Counted from the first letter of the stretch, positions 45,942-55,937 are shown. The stretch: 64,000 nt of DNA from an uncultured Pelagibacteraceae bacterium (GCA_902583455.1 CACHVY010000001.1:186001-250000); one strand, 5' to 3'. The notes: generated by a model from the sequence alone, not told the origin. A program made the numbers and translations.

Positions 45942-47486
45942 ATGCTAAACAGGCGCGCAGATAAACTCGAATTATTAAGAATTGCAGAGGCAGTAGCGTT
46001 GGAAAAATCAATTGATAAAGAATTAATTATTAATTCTATGGAGACTGGTATCGCCAAGGCTGCGAAATCAAAGTTTGGCAATGAAAATGAAATCCAAGTT
46101 AATATTAATAGAGATAATGGTGATATAGAAATTTTTAGAAAATTAATAATTGTTGAAAATCCAGAAAATACTAATACTGAAATAAGCTTAGAAAATGCTA
46201 AGGCGTTAAATAATGAAAAAAAGTTAGGTGAGGAAATATTGCAACCTTTACCAACATTCGACTTTGGAAGGATTGCAGCCCAAACAGCAAAACAGGTAAT
46301 AAGCTTTAGTGTAAGAGAGGCTGAAAAAGAAAGACAATTTAATGATTTTATAGATAAAAAAGACACTATACTTAGTGGAATTGTTAAAAGATTAGAATTT
46401 GGAAATGTAATTGTTGATTTGGGGAAAGCAGAGGCAATAATTCAAAAAAATGAAATGATACCAAGAGAGAATATTAAAGCTGGTGATAGAGTAAAAGCTT
46501 ATTGTTATGACGTTAGAAGAGAGCAAAGGGGGCAGCAAATTTTTCTATCTAGAGCGCACTCAAAATTTATGGAAAAACTATTTATTCAAGAAGTTCCAGA
46601 AATATATGATGGCTTAATAGAAATTAAATCATCAGCAAGAGATCCAGGCAGCAGGGCAAAAATTTGTGTTAAAGCTATCGACACATCTTTAGATCCGGTA
46701 GGCGCATGTGTAGGAATGAGAGGTAGCAGAGTCCAAGCTGTTGTAAATGAATTACAAGGTGAAAAAATTGATATAGTGAACTGGTCAGAAGATATATCCG
46801 TAGTTGTTTCAAATGCACTTTCACCAGCAGAAGTTTTAAAAGTTAACATTTATGAGGATGCTAAAAAATTAGACGTTATATTAACAGAGGAAAATTTAAG
46901 CAAAGCAATAGGTAGAAGAGGACAAAATGTTAGACTTGCAACAAAACTTATTGATTATGAGATAAACATTATGACTGACAAGGAGGAGTCAGAAAGAAGA
47001 CAAGAAGAATTTAAAGATAGAACAGAAAACCTTATGAAAAATTTAGAGGTTGATGAAACATTGGGTCAACTTTTAGTAGCTGAGGGTTTCTCTACGATTG
47101 ATAAAATTAAAGACAGTGAATTAAATGAATTAGTAAAAATTGAGGGTATTGAAGATGAAACAGCAAAAGAATTAATAGAAAGAGCAAAAGAGTTTCATAA
47201 AAAAAATCAAGAGGAAATACAAAAGAAAATAAAAGATTTGGGTTTAGCTTCAGACTTAATTAATCATAAAGGTTTAACTCCAGGTATGCTTTTGACATTA
47301 GGTGAGAAAAAGATATTAACTCTAAATGATTTTGCTGATCTTGCCTCTGATGAAATAATAGGTGGTTATGATATTATTAAGGGCGAAAAAGTTAAAATTA
47401 ATGGTTATTTAGAGGATTTTGCTCTATCACGTGCAGAGGCAGATGAATTAATAATGAATGCTAGAGAAAAAATTTATAATAATTAA
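45942..47486 (+). CDS. nusA: Transcription termination/antitermination factor NusA
   Basis: RNA-polymerase-binding factor. N-terminal domain, S1 domain (GIVKRLEFGNVIVDLGKAEA near residues 147-166), KH domains (GACVGMRGSRVQAV and KAIGRRGQNVRLATKL), then C-terminal helix-hairpin-helix acidic repeats. 514 residues. The rimP gene that usually precedes it and the ylxR gene that usually follows are both absent. Confidence 0.97.
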   Translation: MLNRRADKLELLRIAEAVALEKSIDKELIINSMETGIAKAAKSKFGNENEIQVNINRDNGDIEIFRKLIIVENPENTNTEISLENAKALNNEKKLGEEILQPLPTFDFGRIAAQTAKQVISFSVREAEKERQFNDFIDKKDTILSGIVKRLEFGNVIVDLGKAEAIIQKNEMIPRENIKAGDRVKAYCYDVRREQRGQQIFLSRAHSKFMEKLFIQEVPEIYDGLIEIKSSARDPGSRAKICVKAIDTSLDPVGACVGMRGSRVQAVVNELQGEKIDIVNWSEDISVVVSNALSPAEVLKVNIYEDAKKLDVILTEENLSKAIGRRGQNVRLATKLIDYEINIMTDKEESERRQEEFKDRTENLMKNLEVDETLGQLLVAEGFSTIDKIKDSELNELVKIEGIEDETAKELIERAKEFHKKNQEEIQKKIKDLGLASDLINHKGLTPGMLLTLGEKKILTLNDFADLASDEIIGGYDIIKGEKVKINGYLEDFALSRAEADELIMNAREKIYNN

Positions 47487-47496
47487 TTGATGGAAA

Positions 47497-49668
47497 ATGG
47501 AAAAGCAAAAAAAAAAACTTACTATATCAGGAAAGCCAAAAAAAACATTTGTACCCAAGCACAATTTTGAAAATAAAAAAAATTTTTCATCTAACGATAA
47601 AAAATTTATAAAACCTTTCAATAAAAATTCAAATAACTTTAAAAAACATTTTAAAACTAAGCCGCTTATTTCAAAACTAAGTGATTATGAGCGGAGAAAG
47701 CTCGCTGAACAAAAGGCAATGAAAGGTATAAGGGGGGAAAATAACCAAAAAGATAAAGAAAATAAGTCCAAATTTACTACTAAAAAAAGAGAGACCAAGT
47801 TAACAGTCTCAAGAGCTTTGAGTGAAGATTTAGAATTTAAATCTAGAAGTCTTGCGTCAATTAAAAGAGCTAGGGAAAAAGAACTAAGAGTATCAAAAAA
47901 CAATATTAGTAATGAAGAAAATGCTAATATTAAAAGAGACATAAATATACCTGAATTTATTACAATCAGAGATCTTGCGAATAGAATGGCTGAACAGTCT
48001 TCAAATATAATAAAACATTTAATGGGTATGGGTGTAGCAGTAACAATTAATCATACAATTGACTCTGATACAGCAGAATACTTAGTCAAAGAATTTGGCC
48101 ATAATCCTATTAGAGAAAAAAAAGCTGACGAAATCCTAAAAAGTATTAAGGATACAAAAGCTGAAAACCTAAAAAACCGTCCACCTATTATTACTGTTAT
48201 GGGGCATGTTGACCATGGCAAAACTTCGGTTTTAGATGTTATTAGAAGTACAAATATTGTGTCTGGAGAGTTTGGAGGTATTACACAACATATTGGTGCT
48301 TATCAAATAACGAAAAATGAGGAAAAAATTACTTTTATAGATACACCAGGTCATGCTGCTTTTACAGAGATGAGAGCTAGAGGTTCAAAATTGACTGATA
48401 TAGTTGTTTTAGTAGTTGCAGCTAACGATGGCGTCATGCCACAAACAGTTGAGTCAATAAAACATGCAAAAGCTGCAAAGGTACCAATTGTTGTTGCAAT
48501 TAACAAATGTGATCTTCCTGATGCTGATCCTCAAAAAATTAAAAACCAACTTTTAGAGCACGAACTAATTTCTGAGGATTTATCTGGTGATACAATCATG
48601 GTTGAAATTTCAACTAAAACAAAAAAAAATATAGATAAATTACTAGAATTAATTTTATTACAGGCTGAACTTTTAGATTTAAAATGTGATTTTAATAGCA
48701 ACTCAAACGGTGTAGTTTTAGAGTCAAAAATAGATATAGGAAGAGGACCTATTGCAAACATTATCATCACTTCTGGTAATCTTAAAAAAGGAGATTACTT
48801 TGTTTGTGGTACAAAATGGGGAAAAGTCAGAGCAATTATAGATGATACTGGAAAACAAATTAACGAAGCATTACCATCAACACCCGTCGAAGTTTTAGGC
48901 ATAAATGGTGCGGCAAAATCCGGAGATGATTTTTTAGTTCTTGATTCAGAAAAAGAGGCCAAGTCTTTATCAGAAGCAAGAATTGAAGAGACCAAAACTT
49001 CAAAAAATCCTTTAACTATGTTTACCCAAGAATCTGCTTTTAAAGATAACAAGTCTGAAGATTTAAATATCATAGTAAAATCAGATGTGCACGGGTCTTC
49101 AGAAGCAATTAAAAGTGCAATTAATCAAATTAAACACGATGAAGTAAAGGTAAAAATAATTTTAGCCGATGTTGGAATGGTAACCGAGACAGACGTCAAT
49201 TTAGCTAAGGCTTCTAATGCAAGTCTAATTGCTTTTAACGTTAAACCTAGTAAGGAAGCTAAAAAAATAGCAGAACAAAATAACGTTAAAATTTCTTCAT
49301 TTAATATAATCTATGAATTAATTGATTATGTAAAAAATCAGATGTCTGGACTATTATCCCCAGATGTAGAGGAAAAAGTAATTGGTTCGGCTGAAATTTT
49401 AGAAATTTTTAAAGTATCAAAAGTTGGAAAAGTTGCTGGCTCAAAGGTGATAGATGGCGAAATTTCTCAGGACGCTTTAGCTAGAATTATTAGAGATGGA
49501 GCAATAATTTATAATGGTAAAATAAGCACTATTTTTAGGGAAAAAAACCAAGCCAAGCAAGTGTCAGCTGGACTGGAATGTGGTATATCTTTTAAAGATT
49601 TTAATGACTTTCAAAAAAAAGACATTATAGAGGCTTACAGTTCCACAACGACTGAAAGGGTAATTTAA
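47497..49668 (+). CDS. infB: Translation initiation factor IF-2
   Basis: GTPase that places initiator tRNA. A short, Lys/Asn-rich N-terminal region (to about residue 150) precedes the GTPase: GHVDHGKTSVLD, DTPGHAAFTEMRARG and NKCDLPDADP. Domains II-IV follow. 723 residues, shorter than E. coli IF-2 (890) because of the reduced N-terminus. rbfA follows after 4 bp. Confidence 0.98.
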   Translation: MEKQKKKLTISGKPKKTFVPKHNFENKKNFSSNDKKFIKPFNKNSNNFKKHFKTKPLISKLSDYERRKLAEQKAMKGIRGENNQKDKENKSKFTTKKRETKLTVSRALSEDLEFKSRSLASIKRAREKELRVSKNNISNEENANIKRDINIPEFITIRDLANRMAEQSSNIIKHLMGMGVAVTINHTIDSDTAEYLVKEFGHNPIREKKADEILKSIKDTKAENLKNRPPIITVMGHVDHGKTSVLDVIRSTNIVSGEFGGITQHIGAYQITKNEEKITFIDTPGHAAFTEMRARGSKLTDIVVLVVAANDGVMPQTVESIKHAKAAKVPIVVAINKCDLPDADPQKIKNQLLEHELISEDLSGDTIMVEISTKTKKNIDKLLELILLQAELLDLKCDFNSNSNGVVLESKIDIGRGPIANIIITSGNLKKGDYFVCGTKWGKVRAIIDDTGKQINEALPSTPVEVLGINGAAKSGDDFLVLDSEKEAKSLSEARIEETKTSKNPLTMFTQESAFKDNKSEDLNIIVKSDVHGSSEAIKSAINQIKHDEVKVKIILADVGMVTETDVNLAKASNASLIAFNVKPSKEAKKIAEQNNVKISSFNIIYELIDYVKNQMSGLLSPDVEEKVIGSAEILEIFKVSKVGKVAGSKVIDGEISQDALARIIRDGAIIYNGKISTIFREKNQAKQVSAGLECGISFKDFNDFQKKDIIEAYSSTTTERVI

Positions 49669-49672
49669 TCTT

Positions 49673-50038
49673 ATGGCGAATGGAGGCAAACCAGTTACTC
49701 AAAGACAATTAAGAGTTGGGGAAATGATAAAACAATCATTAAGCATGATATTTTTAAAAGATGAAGCAAAAATACCAGGTATTAATACAAAAGAAATTAC
49801 AGTTACGGAGGTAAGAATGGGCCCTGATCTAAAAACTGCTAAGGTTTTTGTGCTACCACTGGGAGGTAAAAATTCAGAGGAAATTATAGGAAAATTAAAA
49901 GAATTTTCTTTTATTGTAAGAAAAGTACTGTCCAAAAAAATTATAATGAAATTTTTACCAAAACTTTTTTTTGTTAAAGATGAGTCTTTTGATTATGCGG
50001 AAAAAATTGAAAATTTAATAAAACAAGCTAATAAATAG
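49673..50038 (+). CDS. rbfA: Ribosome-binding factor A
   Basis: Small KH-like 30S maturation factor: RQLRVGEMIKQSLSMIF, VTEVRMGPDLKTAKVFV and a C-terminal LFFVKDESFDYAEKIENLI. 121 residues. The truB gene normally between rbfA and rpsO is missing here. Confidence 0.93.
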   Translation: MANGGKPVTQRQLRVGEMIKQSLSMIFLKDEAKIPGINTKEITVTEVRMGPDLKTAKVFVLPLGGKNSEEIIGKLKEFSFIVRKVLSKKIIMKFLPKLFFVKDESFDYAEKIENLIKQANK

Positions 50039-50046
50039 GAAAAATT

Positions 50047-50295
50047 ATGAAAAAAAATATTAATGAAGTAAGTTTACATGAAAAAGATACAGGTTCCTCA
50101 GAGGTTCAAATCGCTCTCTTAACAGATAAAATACAAATTTTATCAAAACATGTTAAGCAGTACAAAAAAGACAAACACTCATCTGTTGGATTATTAAAAG
50201 CAGTTAATAAAAGAAAAAAACTACTGGATTATCTAAAGAAAAATAAGATTGAGTCATACAAAAATATATTAACGAAATTAAATTTAAGGAAATAA
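50047..50295 (+). CDS. rpsO: 30S ribosomal protein S15 (uS15)
   Basis: Binds 16S rRNA early in 30S assembly. Typical DTGSSEVQIALLTDKI, LSKHVKQYKKDKHSSVGLLKAVNKRKKLLDYL. 82 residues, slightly short at the N-terminus compared with E. coli (89). Directly followed by pnp with no gap, the conserved rpsO-pnp pair. Confidence 0.97.
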   Translation: MKKNINEVSLHEKDTGSSEVQIALLTDKIQILSKHVKQYKKDKHSSVGLLKAVNKRKKLLDYLKKNKIESYKNILTKLNLRK

Positions 50296-52368
50296 ATGTT
50301 TAAAATTTTTAAAAAGGAAGTTGAAGTTAGCGGAAAGAAAATTAGTCTAGAAACTGGAAAAATTGCAAGGCAGGCAGATGGTGCAATAATTGCTACATGC
50401 GGTGAAACGGTTGTTCTAGCAACTGTTGTTGGTGCAAAAAAAGTAAATCCTGATATAGATTATTTTCCATTATCGGTAAATTATCAAGAAAAGTACTACG
50501 CTGCAGGAAAAATTCCTGGTGGATATTTTAAAAGGGAGGCTAGACCTACAGAAAGCGAAACTCTTATTTCAAGACTGATTGATAGACCCATTAGACCCTT
50601 ATTTCCAGATGAATTTAGAAATGAAGTTCAATTATTACCTACTGTAATTTCTTATGATAAAGAAAACGAAGCTGATATTCTATCAATTATTGCATCTTCA
50701 GCCGCGTTAGCAATATCAGGTATGCCATTTATGGGGCCGGTCGGTGCATCAAGAGTAGGTTTTATAGGTGGTAAATATGTTTTAAATCCCACCAAAAAAG
50801 AATTAGAAAATTCAAAACTAGATTTAGTTGTAGCAGGAACCAAAGATGCTGTTTTAATGGTTGAGTCTGAAGCAAAGGGTCTGACAGAACAACAAATGCT
50901 AGATGCAGTAAAATTTGGTCATGAAGGTTTTGTTCCAGTTATAAAAATGATTGAGGAACTTGCGAAAGAATGTAGAAAACCTGATTGGGTTGTCGAAAAG
51001 AAGGACTTATCAGAAGTAAAGAAAAAATTGAATAGTGAATTTACTAAAGACCTAAAAAAAGCGTTTTCAATTAAAGATAAACAAGAAAGATCTAATTTAA
51101 TATCTGTAGTAACTGAAAAAGCTAAAAAGTTATACGAAGAAGATGAAAATTATTCAGAACTAGATGTCATGCATGAATTAAAAAACCTTGAAAAAGACAT
51201 TGTAAGAACGGATATACTAAAAAATAAAAATCGTATCGATGGGAGAGGCTTATCTGATGTAAGACCAATTAAATGTGAAGTTGGAATACTACCAAGAGTT
51301 CATGGTTCAGCATTATTCACAAGGGGAGAAACACAAGCAATTGTCACAACAACACTAGGAACATCTGATGATGAACAAAGGATCGAAAGTTTAGAAGGTC
51401 TTCAACGCGAAAGATTTATGCTCCATTATAACTTTCCACCTTTCTCAGTTGGTGAAACTGGTAGAATAGGAACTGGAAGAAGAGAAATAGGTCACGGCAA
51501 GTTAGCTTGGAGAGCGATAAATTCATCTTTGCCTACAAAAGAAAGTTTCCCATATACATTTAGAATAGTTTCAGAAATCACAGAGTCTAATGGTTCTTCA
51601 TCAATGGCTACTGTTTGTGGTTCATCTTTAGCACTTATGGATGCAGGTGTACCAATTAAAGAGCCAGTTGCTGGTATAGCAATGGGATTAATTAAAGAGG
51701 GAGACGATTTTAGTGTCCTATCAGATATCTTAGGTGATGAGGATCATTTAGGTGATATGGATTTTAAAGTTGCTGGTACAAAAGATGGAATTACTTCTCT
51801 GCAAATGGATATAAAAATAACAGGGATTACATTTGAAATTATGGAGCAAGCTTTAAAACAAGCTAAAGATGGTAGAGTACATATATTAGATGAAATGAAT
51901 AAAGCATTATCCAAATCAAGAGACGATGTAGGAAAACATACTCCTAAAATGGAAAAAATAACCGTAGAAAAGAAAGATATTGCTACTGTAATTGGAAAAG
52001 GTGGTGCAACAATTAGAGAGATTGTTGAAAAATCAGGCGCAAAGGTCGACGTGAATGATGAGGGCGAAGTAACTGTAGCAGCGCCAGATGAAGACTCAAG
52101 AAATAAAGCAATGCAAATGATTAAAGATTTAACAGCTAAAGCTGAACTTAACAAAATTTATAACGGCAAAGTTATGAAGATTATGGAGTTTGGTGCATTT
52201 GTTAATTTCTTAGGTAAACAAGATGGACTTGTACACATATCAGAACTAGCTGACAAAAGAGTTGCAAAAGTTACTGATGTTGTCAAAGAAGGTGATGAAG
52301 TAAAAGTAAAAGTTATAGGTTTTGATAGAGGTAAAGTTAAACTATCTATAAAACAAGCAGCTGTCTAA
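50296..52368 (+). CDS. pnp: Polyribonucleotide nucleotidyltransferase (PNPase)
   Basis: 3'-5' phosphorolytic exoribonuclease. Two RNase PH domains (first with [11 protein letters not shown], second with [10 protein letters not shown] and [13 protein letters not shown]), then KH ([11 protein letters not shown]) and S1 ([17 protein letters not shown]) domains at the C-terminus. 690 residues. Confidence 0.98.
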   Translation: MFKIFKKEVEVSGKKISLETGKIARQADGAIIATCGETVVLATVVGAKKVNPDIDYFPLSVNYQEKYYAAGKIPGGYFKREARPTESETLISRLIDRPIRPLFPDEFRNEVQLLPTVISYDKENEADILSIIASSAALAISGMPFMGPVGASRVGFIGGKYVLNPTKKELENSKLDLVVAGTKDAVLMVESEAKGLTEQQMLDAVKFGHEGFVPVIKMIEELAKECRKPDWVVEKKDLSEVKKKLNSEFTKDLKKAFSIKDKQERSNLISVVTEKAKKLYEEDENYSELDVMHELKNLEKDIVRTDILKNKNRIDGRGLSDVRPIKCEVGILPRVHGSALFTRGETQAIVTTTLGTSDDEQRIESLEGLQRERFMLHYNFPPFSVGETGRIGTGRREIGHGKLAWRAINSSLPTKESFPYTFRIVSEITESNGSSSMATVCGSSLALMDAGVPIKEPVAGIAMGLIKEGDDFSVLSDILGDEDHLGDMDFKVAGTKDGITSLQMDIKITGITFEIMEQALKQAKDGRVHILDEMNKALSKSRDDVGKHTPKMEKITVEKKDIATVIGKGGATIREIVEKSGAKVDVNDEGEVTVAAPDEDSRNKAMQMIKDLTAKAELNKIYNGKVMKIMEFGAFVNFLGKQDGLVHISELADKRVAKVTDVVKEGDEVKVKVIGFDRGKVKLSIKQAAV

Positions 52369-52371
52369 TTA

Positions 52372-52524
52372 ATGTTCTCATTGTCAAAAATTAAAAATAT
52401 TTTTTTAAAAAATAAATATGGGAAATATTTAGCTATTGGAGGCTTTGCATTCTTCTTTGTAAAAGGACTTATTTGGTTAGCAGTTATATTTTCAGTTGGT
52501 TTTAGTGCTTTTAACTTCATTTAA
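52372..52524 (+). CDS. Small membrane protein (50 aa) after pnp
   Basis: ATG-started frame 3 bp after pnp. A basic N-terminus (LSKIKNIFLKNKYGKY) leads into a hydrophobic segment, LAIGGFAFFFVKGLIWLAVIF, giving one to two helices with positive-inside topology. Its position close behind pnp and good composition suggest a real gene of unknown role. Confidence 0.6.
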   Translation: MFSLSKIKNIFLKNKYGKYLAIGGFAFFFVKGLIWLAVIFSVGFSAFNFI

Positions 52525-52597
52525 ATCCCTGTTCATTTTGCGTTTGATATCCTTTAAGTAGTTGCAATAACTTTTTAAAAATGTAAGCTTTTTATTG

Positions 52598-52661
52598 ACC
52601 ATATCTCATGGTGATAAAGAGACCGATATCGCATCGGTTAAAAGCGAGTTTTGGAAAAACT
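52598..52661 (+). ncRNA. Three-hairpin structured leader (candidate cis-regulatory RNA)
   Basis: Three perfect hairpins in a row upstream of the small basic protein gene: ACCAT-ATCTC-ATGGT (52598-52612), ACCGAT-ATCGC-ATCGGT (52622-52638) and AGTTTT-GGA-AAAACT (52647-52661). The first two have nearly identical 5-nt loops and are related in sequence, like a duplicated binding element. The third ends 3 nt before the Shine-Dalgarno. No known riboswitch class is recognised. Confidence 0.55.
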
Positions 52662-52675
52662 AACAAGGAGTGTGT

Positions 52676-52867
52676 ATGAAAAGAATGCACAGAGTTCTTA
52701 ATTCGTTTAGCCGAGGCTCAAAGATCGCTAGGCTAAATCAATTAATGTTCCGAAATTTAAAATCTGTTGAAGCTAATGGCAATGGCACAAGTGGATACGT
52801 TATTAAATCTGGAAAAAACTCTGGAAAAGTTGTTGGGCATTTAAAAAAAGAGCCTAAAAACATTTAA
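52676..52867 (+). CDS. Small basic protein (63 aa), unknown
   Basis: ATG 52676 is preceded by AAGGAG (52665-52670), a strong Shine-Dalgarno, so I choose it over the in-frame upstream start at 52670. The protein begins MKRMHRVLNSFSRGSKIARL and has about a quarter Lys/Arg and a Gly/Asn/Ser-rich middle (ANGNGTSGYVIKSGKNSG). It looks like a nucleic-acid or ribosome-associated protein, but no family is recognised. It stands alone between pnp and the convergent fabI, with a structured leader. Confidence 0.75.
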   Translation: MKRMHRVLNSFSRGSKIARLNQLMFRNLKSVEANGNGTSGYVIKSGKNSGKVVGHLKKEPKNI

Positions 52868-52882
52868 TTAAGATTGGGGTAT

Positions 52883-52907
52883 GGGGCACCTGGCAACAGA
52901 ACGCCCC
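52883..52907. repeat. Hairpin repeat, copy C
   Basis: GGGGC (52883-52887) pairs with GCCCC (52903-52907) around ACCTGGCAACAGAAC. Inside the loop CTG-GCAA-CAG can form a GNRA-capped mini-stem. Compared with copy A the stem differs by a paired A-T to G-C change. It lies 6 bp from the fabI stop. Confidence 0.7.
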
Positions 52908-52913
52908 TTACAT

Positions 52914-53699
52914 TTAACTAATATTTTTTGGATCTGGCATTCCTACCTTATTATAACCAGCATCAACATAGTGTATTTCACCTGTAACACCACCAGCCAT
53001 ATCACTTAATAGATATAAAGCAGAATTTCCTACATCAAGATTATCAACGTTTCTTTTTAAAAAAGAATGATCAGCATTCCATTTATATAAAAATTTTGCA
53101 TCTCCAATTGCTGATGCTGCTAAAGTTTTAATGGGTCCAGCGCTTATTGCATTCACTCTTATACCCTTTGAACCTAAGTCTCTTGCCAAATATTTAACGC
53201 TTGCTTCAAGAGCAGCTTTACATACTCCCATCACATTATAATTAGGAATTGCTTTATTGGCTTCATAACTTAACGTAATCATACTCCCACCTTGTTTCAT
53301 AATTTTAGATGCTTCTTTTGCAACTTCTGTAAATGAGAAACAAGAGATTAACATACTTCTTAAAAAATTTTCTCTAGTTGTGTTTAGATATTCACCTGAT
53401 AATTCAGATTTATCTGAAAATGCTATTGCGTGAACTACAAAATCTATTTCACCCCATTTAGATTTTATATCTTCAAATAATTTTGTTACTTCCTCTTTTT
53501 TCTCAACATCACAACTAAAAGTAACATTTGAATTTAATTTTTCTGCTAAAGGAACAACTCTTTTCTTTAATGCATCACCTAAATAGGTAAATGCAAGTTC
53601 TGCTCCTGCTTCTGCAAGTTTTTGAGAAATACCCCAAGCAATTGATCGCTCGTTAGCAACACCCATGATCAATCCTTTTTTACCTTTCATCAAACTCAT
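52914..53699 (-). CDS. fabI: Enoyl-[acyl-carrier-protein] reductase (NADH) FabI
   Basis: Last reduction step of fatty-acid elongation. GLIMGVANERSIAWGI binds NADH; catalytic Tyr and Lys lie in SYEANKAIPNYNVMGVCKAALE. 261 residues. Third gene of fabA-fabB-fabI, 2 bp after fabB. Confidence 0.96.
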   Translation of the reverse strand: MSLMKGKKGLIMGVANERSIAWGISQKLAEAGAELAFTYLGDALKKRVVPLAEKLNSNVTFSCDVEKKEEVTKLFEDIKSKWGEIDFVVHAIAFSDKSELSGEYLNTTRENFLRSMLISCFSFTEVAKEASKIMKQGGSMITLSYEANKAIPNYNVMGVCKAALEASVKYLARDLGSKGIRVNAISAGPIKTLAASAIGDAKFLYKWNADHSFLKRNVDNLDVGNSALYLLSDMAGGVTGEIHYVDAGYNKVGMPDPKNIS

Positions 53700-53701
53700 T
53701 A

Positions 53702-54913
53702 TTAAACCTTTTCAAATACTAAAGTGGCATTAGTGCCACCAAAACCGAAACTGTTAGACATTACAGAATTTAAATTAACATCTTTTTCAACTTTAGTTAC
53801 TATTGGGTAATTTTTTGCTTCATCGTCCATATCCTGAATATTTGCGGATGCAGCAATAAACTTATTTTTCATCATTATTAAACTGTAAACTGCTTCATGA
53901 ACCGAGGTTGCACCTAAAGAATGACCAGCTAATGATTTTGTTGAACTTATTTTTGGTTTGTAATCTTTAAAGGCCTCTCCAACTGCTTTTAATTCCGTTA
54001 TATCTCCAACTGGAGTAGATGTTCCATGAGTATTTATATAATCGATTTTATTTTTTGTCGTGCTTAATGCCATTTGCATACATCTTACGGCTCCCTCACC
54101 TGACGGAGCAACCATATCGTAACCATCGGAGGTAGCACCATAACCAGTTAATTCAGCATAAATTTTTGCACCTCTAGCTTTTGCATGTTCGTATTCTTCT
54201 AGTACCAAAACTCCACCTCCACCAGATATAACAAAACCATCTCTTGTTTTATCATAAGGTCTTGATGCTTTTTCAGGAGTATCGTTGTATTTAGAAGAAA
54301 GAGCAGTCATTGCATCAAACATAGCTGTCATTGCAAAATGCACTTCATCACTTCCACCAGCAAAAATTATTTTTTGTTTTCCTAATTGAATTATTTCCAT
54401 TGCATTACCAATACAATGGCCACTTGTTGCACATGCTGAACTGATTGTATAATTAATCCCTTTAATCTTAAATGGTACAGCCAAGGTTGCTGATGCCGTA
54501 CTGGACATTGTTCTAGGAACAATAAAAGGTCCCATCCGTTTTGGACTTTTTGCTCTTGTTTTATCTGCTGCTAAAATAACATTTTCTATAGACGGGCCGC
54601 CTGAACCCATTATCATACCAGTTGAGGTGTTACTTACATCTTTTTCTTCCAGACCAGAGTCTTTAACTGCTTCTGCCATAGAGATATAATTATAAGCAGA
54701 TCCTGGTCCCATAAATCTAATAAATTTTCTATCAACATGATCTTCAAGATTAATATTTGGCTTACCATGCACGTGGCTCTTTAAATTATATTCTTTGTAT
54801 TCTTCTGAAAAAGAAATTCCTGACTTTGAATTTAATAGTGATTGATAAACTTCCTCTTGGTTGTTCCCTAAACAAGAAACAACACCTATCCCTGTCACAA
54901 CAACTCTTTTCAT
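53702..54913 (-). CDS. fabB: 3-oxoacyl-[acyl-carrier-protein] synthase I
   Basis: Condensing enzyme of unsaturated fatty-acid synthesis. Cys-His-His triad in [23 protein letters not shown] and [13 protein letters not shown]; the Cys follows a normal nucleophile elbow. 403 residues. Overlaps fabA by 1 bp; fabA-fabB pairing marks the FabB rather than FabF subtype. Confidence 0.96.
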   Translation of the reverse strand: MKRVVVTGIGVVSCLGNNQEEVYQSLLNSKSGISFSEEYKEYNLKSHVHGKPNINLEDHVDRKFIRFMGPGSAYNYISMAEAVKDSGLEEKDVSNTSTGMIMGSGGPSIENVILAADKTRAKSPKRMGPFIVPRTMSSTASATLAVPFKIKGINYTISSACATSGHCIGNAMEIIQLGKQKIIFAGGSDEVHFAMTAMFDAMTALSSKYNDTPEKASRPYDKTRDGFVISGGGGVLVLEEYEHAKARGAKIYAELTGYGATSDGYDMVAPSGEGAVRCMQMALSTTKNKIDYINTHGTSTPVGDITELKAVGEAFKDYKPKISSTKSLAGHSLGATSVHEAVYSLIMMKNKFIAASANIQDMDDEAKNYPIVTKVEKDVNLNSVMSNSFGFGGTNATLVFEKV

Positions 54914-55413
54914 TATTTAAATAAACCTACTTTTAAATTTTCTGTTGAGTAAATTTTTTTGCCGTCTGCCAGCAAAATTCCATTTGCTAAACCTACAGTA
55001 GTACCTTCTTTTATAAGAACTCTTTTCATATTAATCTCATAAACTGCTTTTTTGACATTTTTAAGAACTTCGCCAGTAAACTTTACCGTGTTAACTCCTA
55101 GAGCTCTTCCTCTTCCAGGATTTCCTAGCCATCCCAAATAAAATCCTACAAGCTGCCACATGGCATCTAATCCAAGGCATCCTGGCATTACAGGATCTTT
55201 TTTGAAATGACAGTCAAAAAACCATAGACTATCTTTTATATCTAATTCAGCAACAATTAATCCTTTGCCAAATTCACCTTTTTTTTCAGTAATTTCTGTG
55301 ATTCTATCAAACATTAACATTGGAGGTGCAGGTAATTTTGCGTTACCTGGACCAAAAAGATCACCATTAGCACAACTGATTAAATCGTCATAAGTGTATG
55401 AGCTTTTTTTCAT
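54913..55413 (-). CDS. fabA: 3-hydroxydecanoyl-ACP dehydratase/isomerase FabA
   Basis: Makes the cis double bond of unsaturated fatty acids. The active site is [23 protein letters not shown], with the catalytic His and Asp. 166 residues. Divergent from irr across 72 bp that hold an ICE-box-like site. Confidence 0.96.
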   Translation of the reverse strand: MKKSSYTYDDLISCANGDLFGPGNAKLPAPPMLMFDRITEITEKKGEFGKGLIVAELDIKDSLWFFDCHFKKDPVMPGCLGLDAMWQLVGFYLGWLGNPGRGRALGVNTVKFTGEVLKNVKKAVYEINMKRVLIKEGTTVGLANGILLADGKKIYSTENLKVGLFK

Positions 55414-55447
55414 TTTTCGATATCCTTAATACTTGATTTAGCAAAAA

Positions 55448-55480
55448 TATAATATAGATTTAGTTTAGAATAGTTATAAA
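55448..55480 (+). promoter_or_regulatory. irr control region: TATAAT and ICE-box-like site
   Basis: TATAAT at 55448-55453 is a perfect -10 element. TTTAGAA-TAG-TTATAAA (55464-55480) matches the published iron-control element TTTAGAA-N3-TTCTAAA with one mismatch and lies 5 bp before the irr ATG, just after the likely transcription start. Suggests autoregulation, and possibly an effect on divergent fabA. Confidence 0.6.
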
Positions 55481-55485
55481 TTACT

Positions 55486-55905
55486 ATGTTAAATAATAGC
55501 CAATATATAGATAAATTAAGAAGTTCTGGCTTAAGACCAACGAAACAAAGAATAAAAATTTGCGAAGTTCTGTTTAATACACATAAGACTTTTCATTTTA
55601 CTATTAACGAACTTGTTAAAAGAATAAGTAAGTTAACAAATGACAAAATCTCACTTGCAACTGTTTATAACACAGTTCATGCTTTCAAAAATAAAGGTTA
55701 CTTAAAAGAGATACCAATTAACTCTGATCAAAGTTATTTTGATACCAATACGTCGCATCACCACCATTTCTATGATGAGACCCAAAAAGATTTAATCGAT
55801 ATAGATGATGCAGATGTTGAGCCAGTTAAAATAAATACAAGAATTCCTGGAAAAAAAATCAAGTCAGTAGAAGTACTTGTTAAAGTCGAAGACGACAAAT
55901 CTTAA
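55486..55905 (+). CDS. irr: Irr, iron response regulator (Fur family)
   Basis: Alphaproteobacterial heme-sensing repressor. KLRSSGLRPTKQRIKICEVL and SLATVYNTVHAFKNKGYLKEI form the DNA-binding domain, and SYFDTNTSHHHHFYDE is the Irr-specific heme/metal region (His cluster). The N-terminal GCPWHD heme motif of Bradyrhizobium Irr is absent. 139 residues. irr next to fabA-fabB-fabI is common in alphaproteobacteria. Confidence 0.93.
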   Translation: MLNNSQYIDKLRSSGLRPTKQRIKICEVLFNTHKTFHFTINELVKRISKLTNDKISLATVYNTVHAFKNKGYLKEIPINSDQSYFDTNTSHHHHFYDETQKDLIDIDDADVEPVKINTRIPGKKIKSVEVLVKVEDDKS

Positions 55906-55937
55906 TTCAATTTCTACATTATAATAGTTCTAAACTG

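Noticed and set aside
52598-52638. Mini-ykkC/guanidine-II riboswitch
   Set aside because: Two tandem hairpins are present, but the loops are ATCTC and ATCGC, not the required ACGR, and the gene is not a guanidine transporter or carboxylase.
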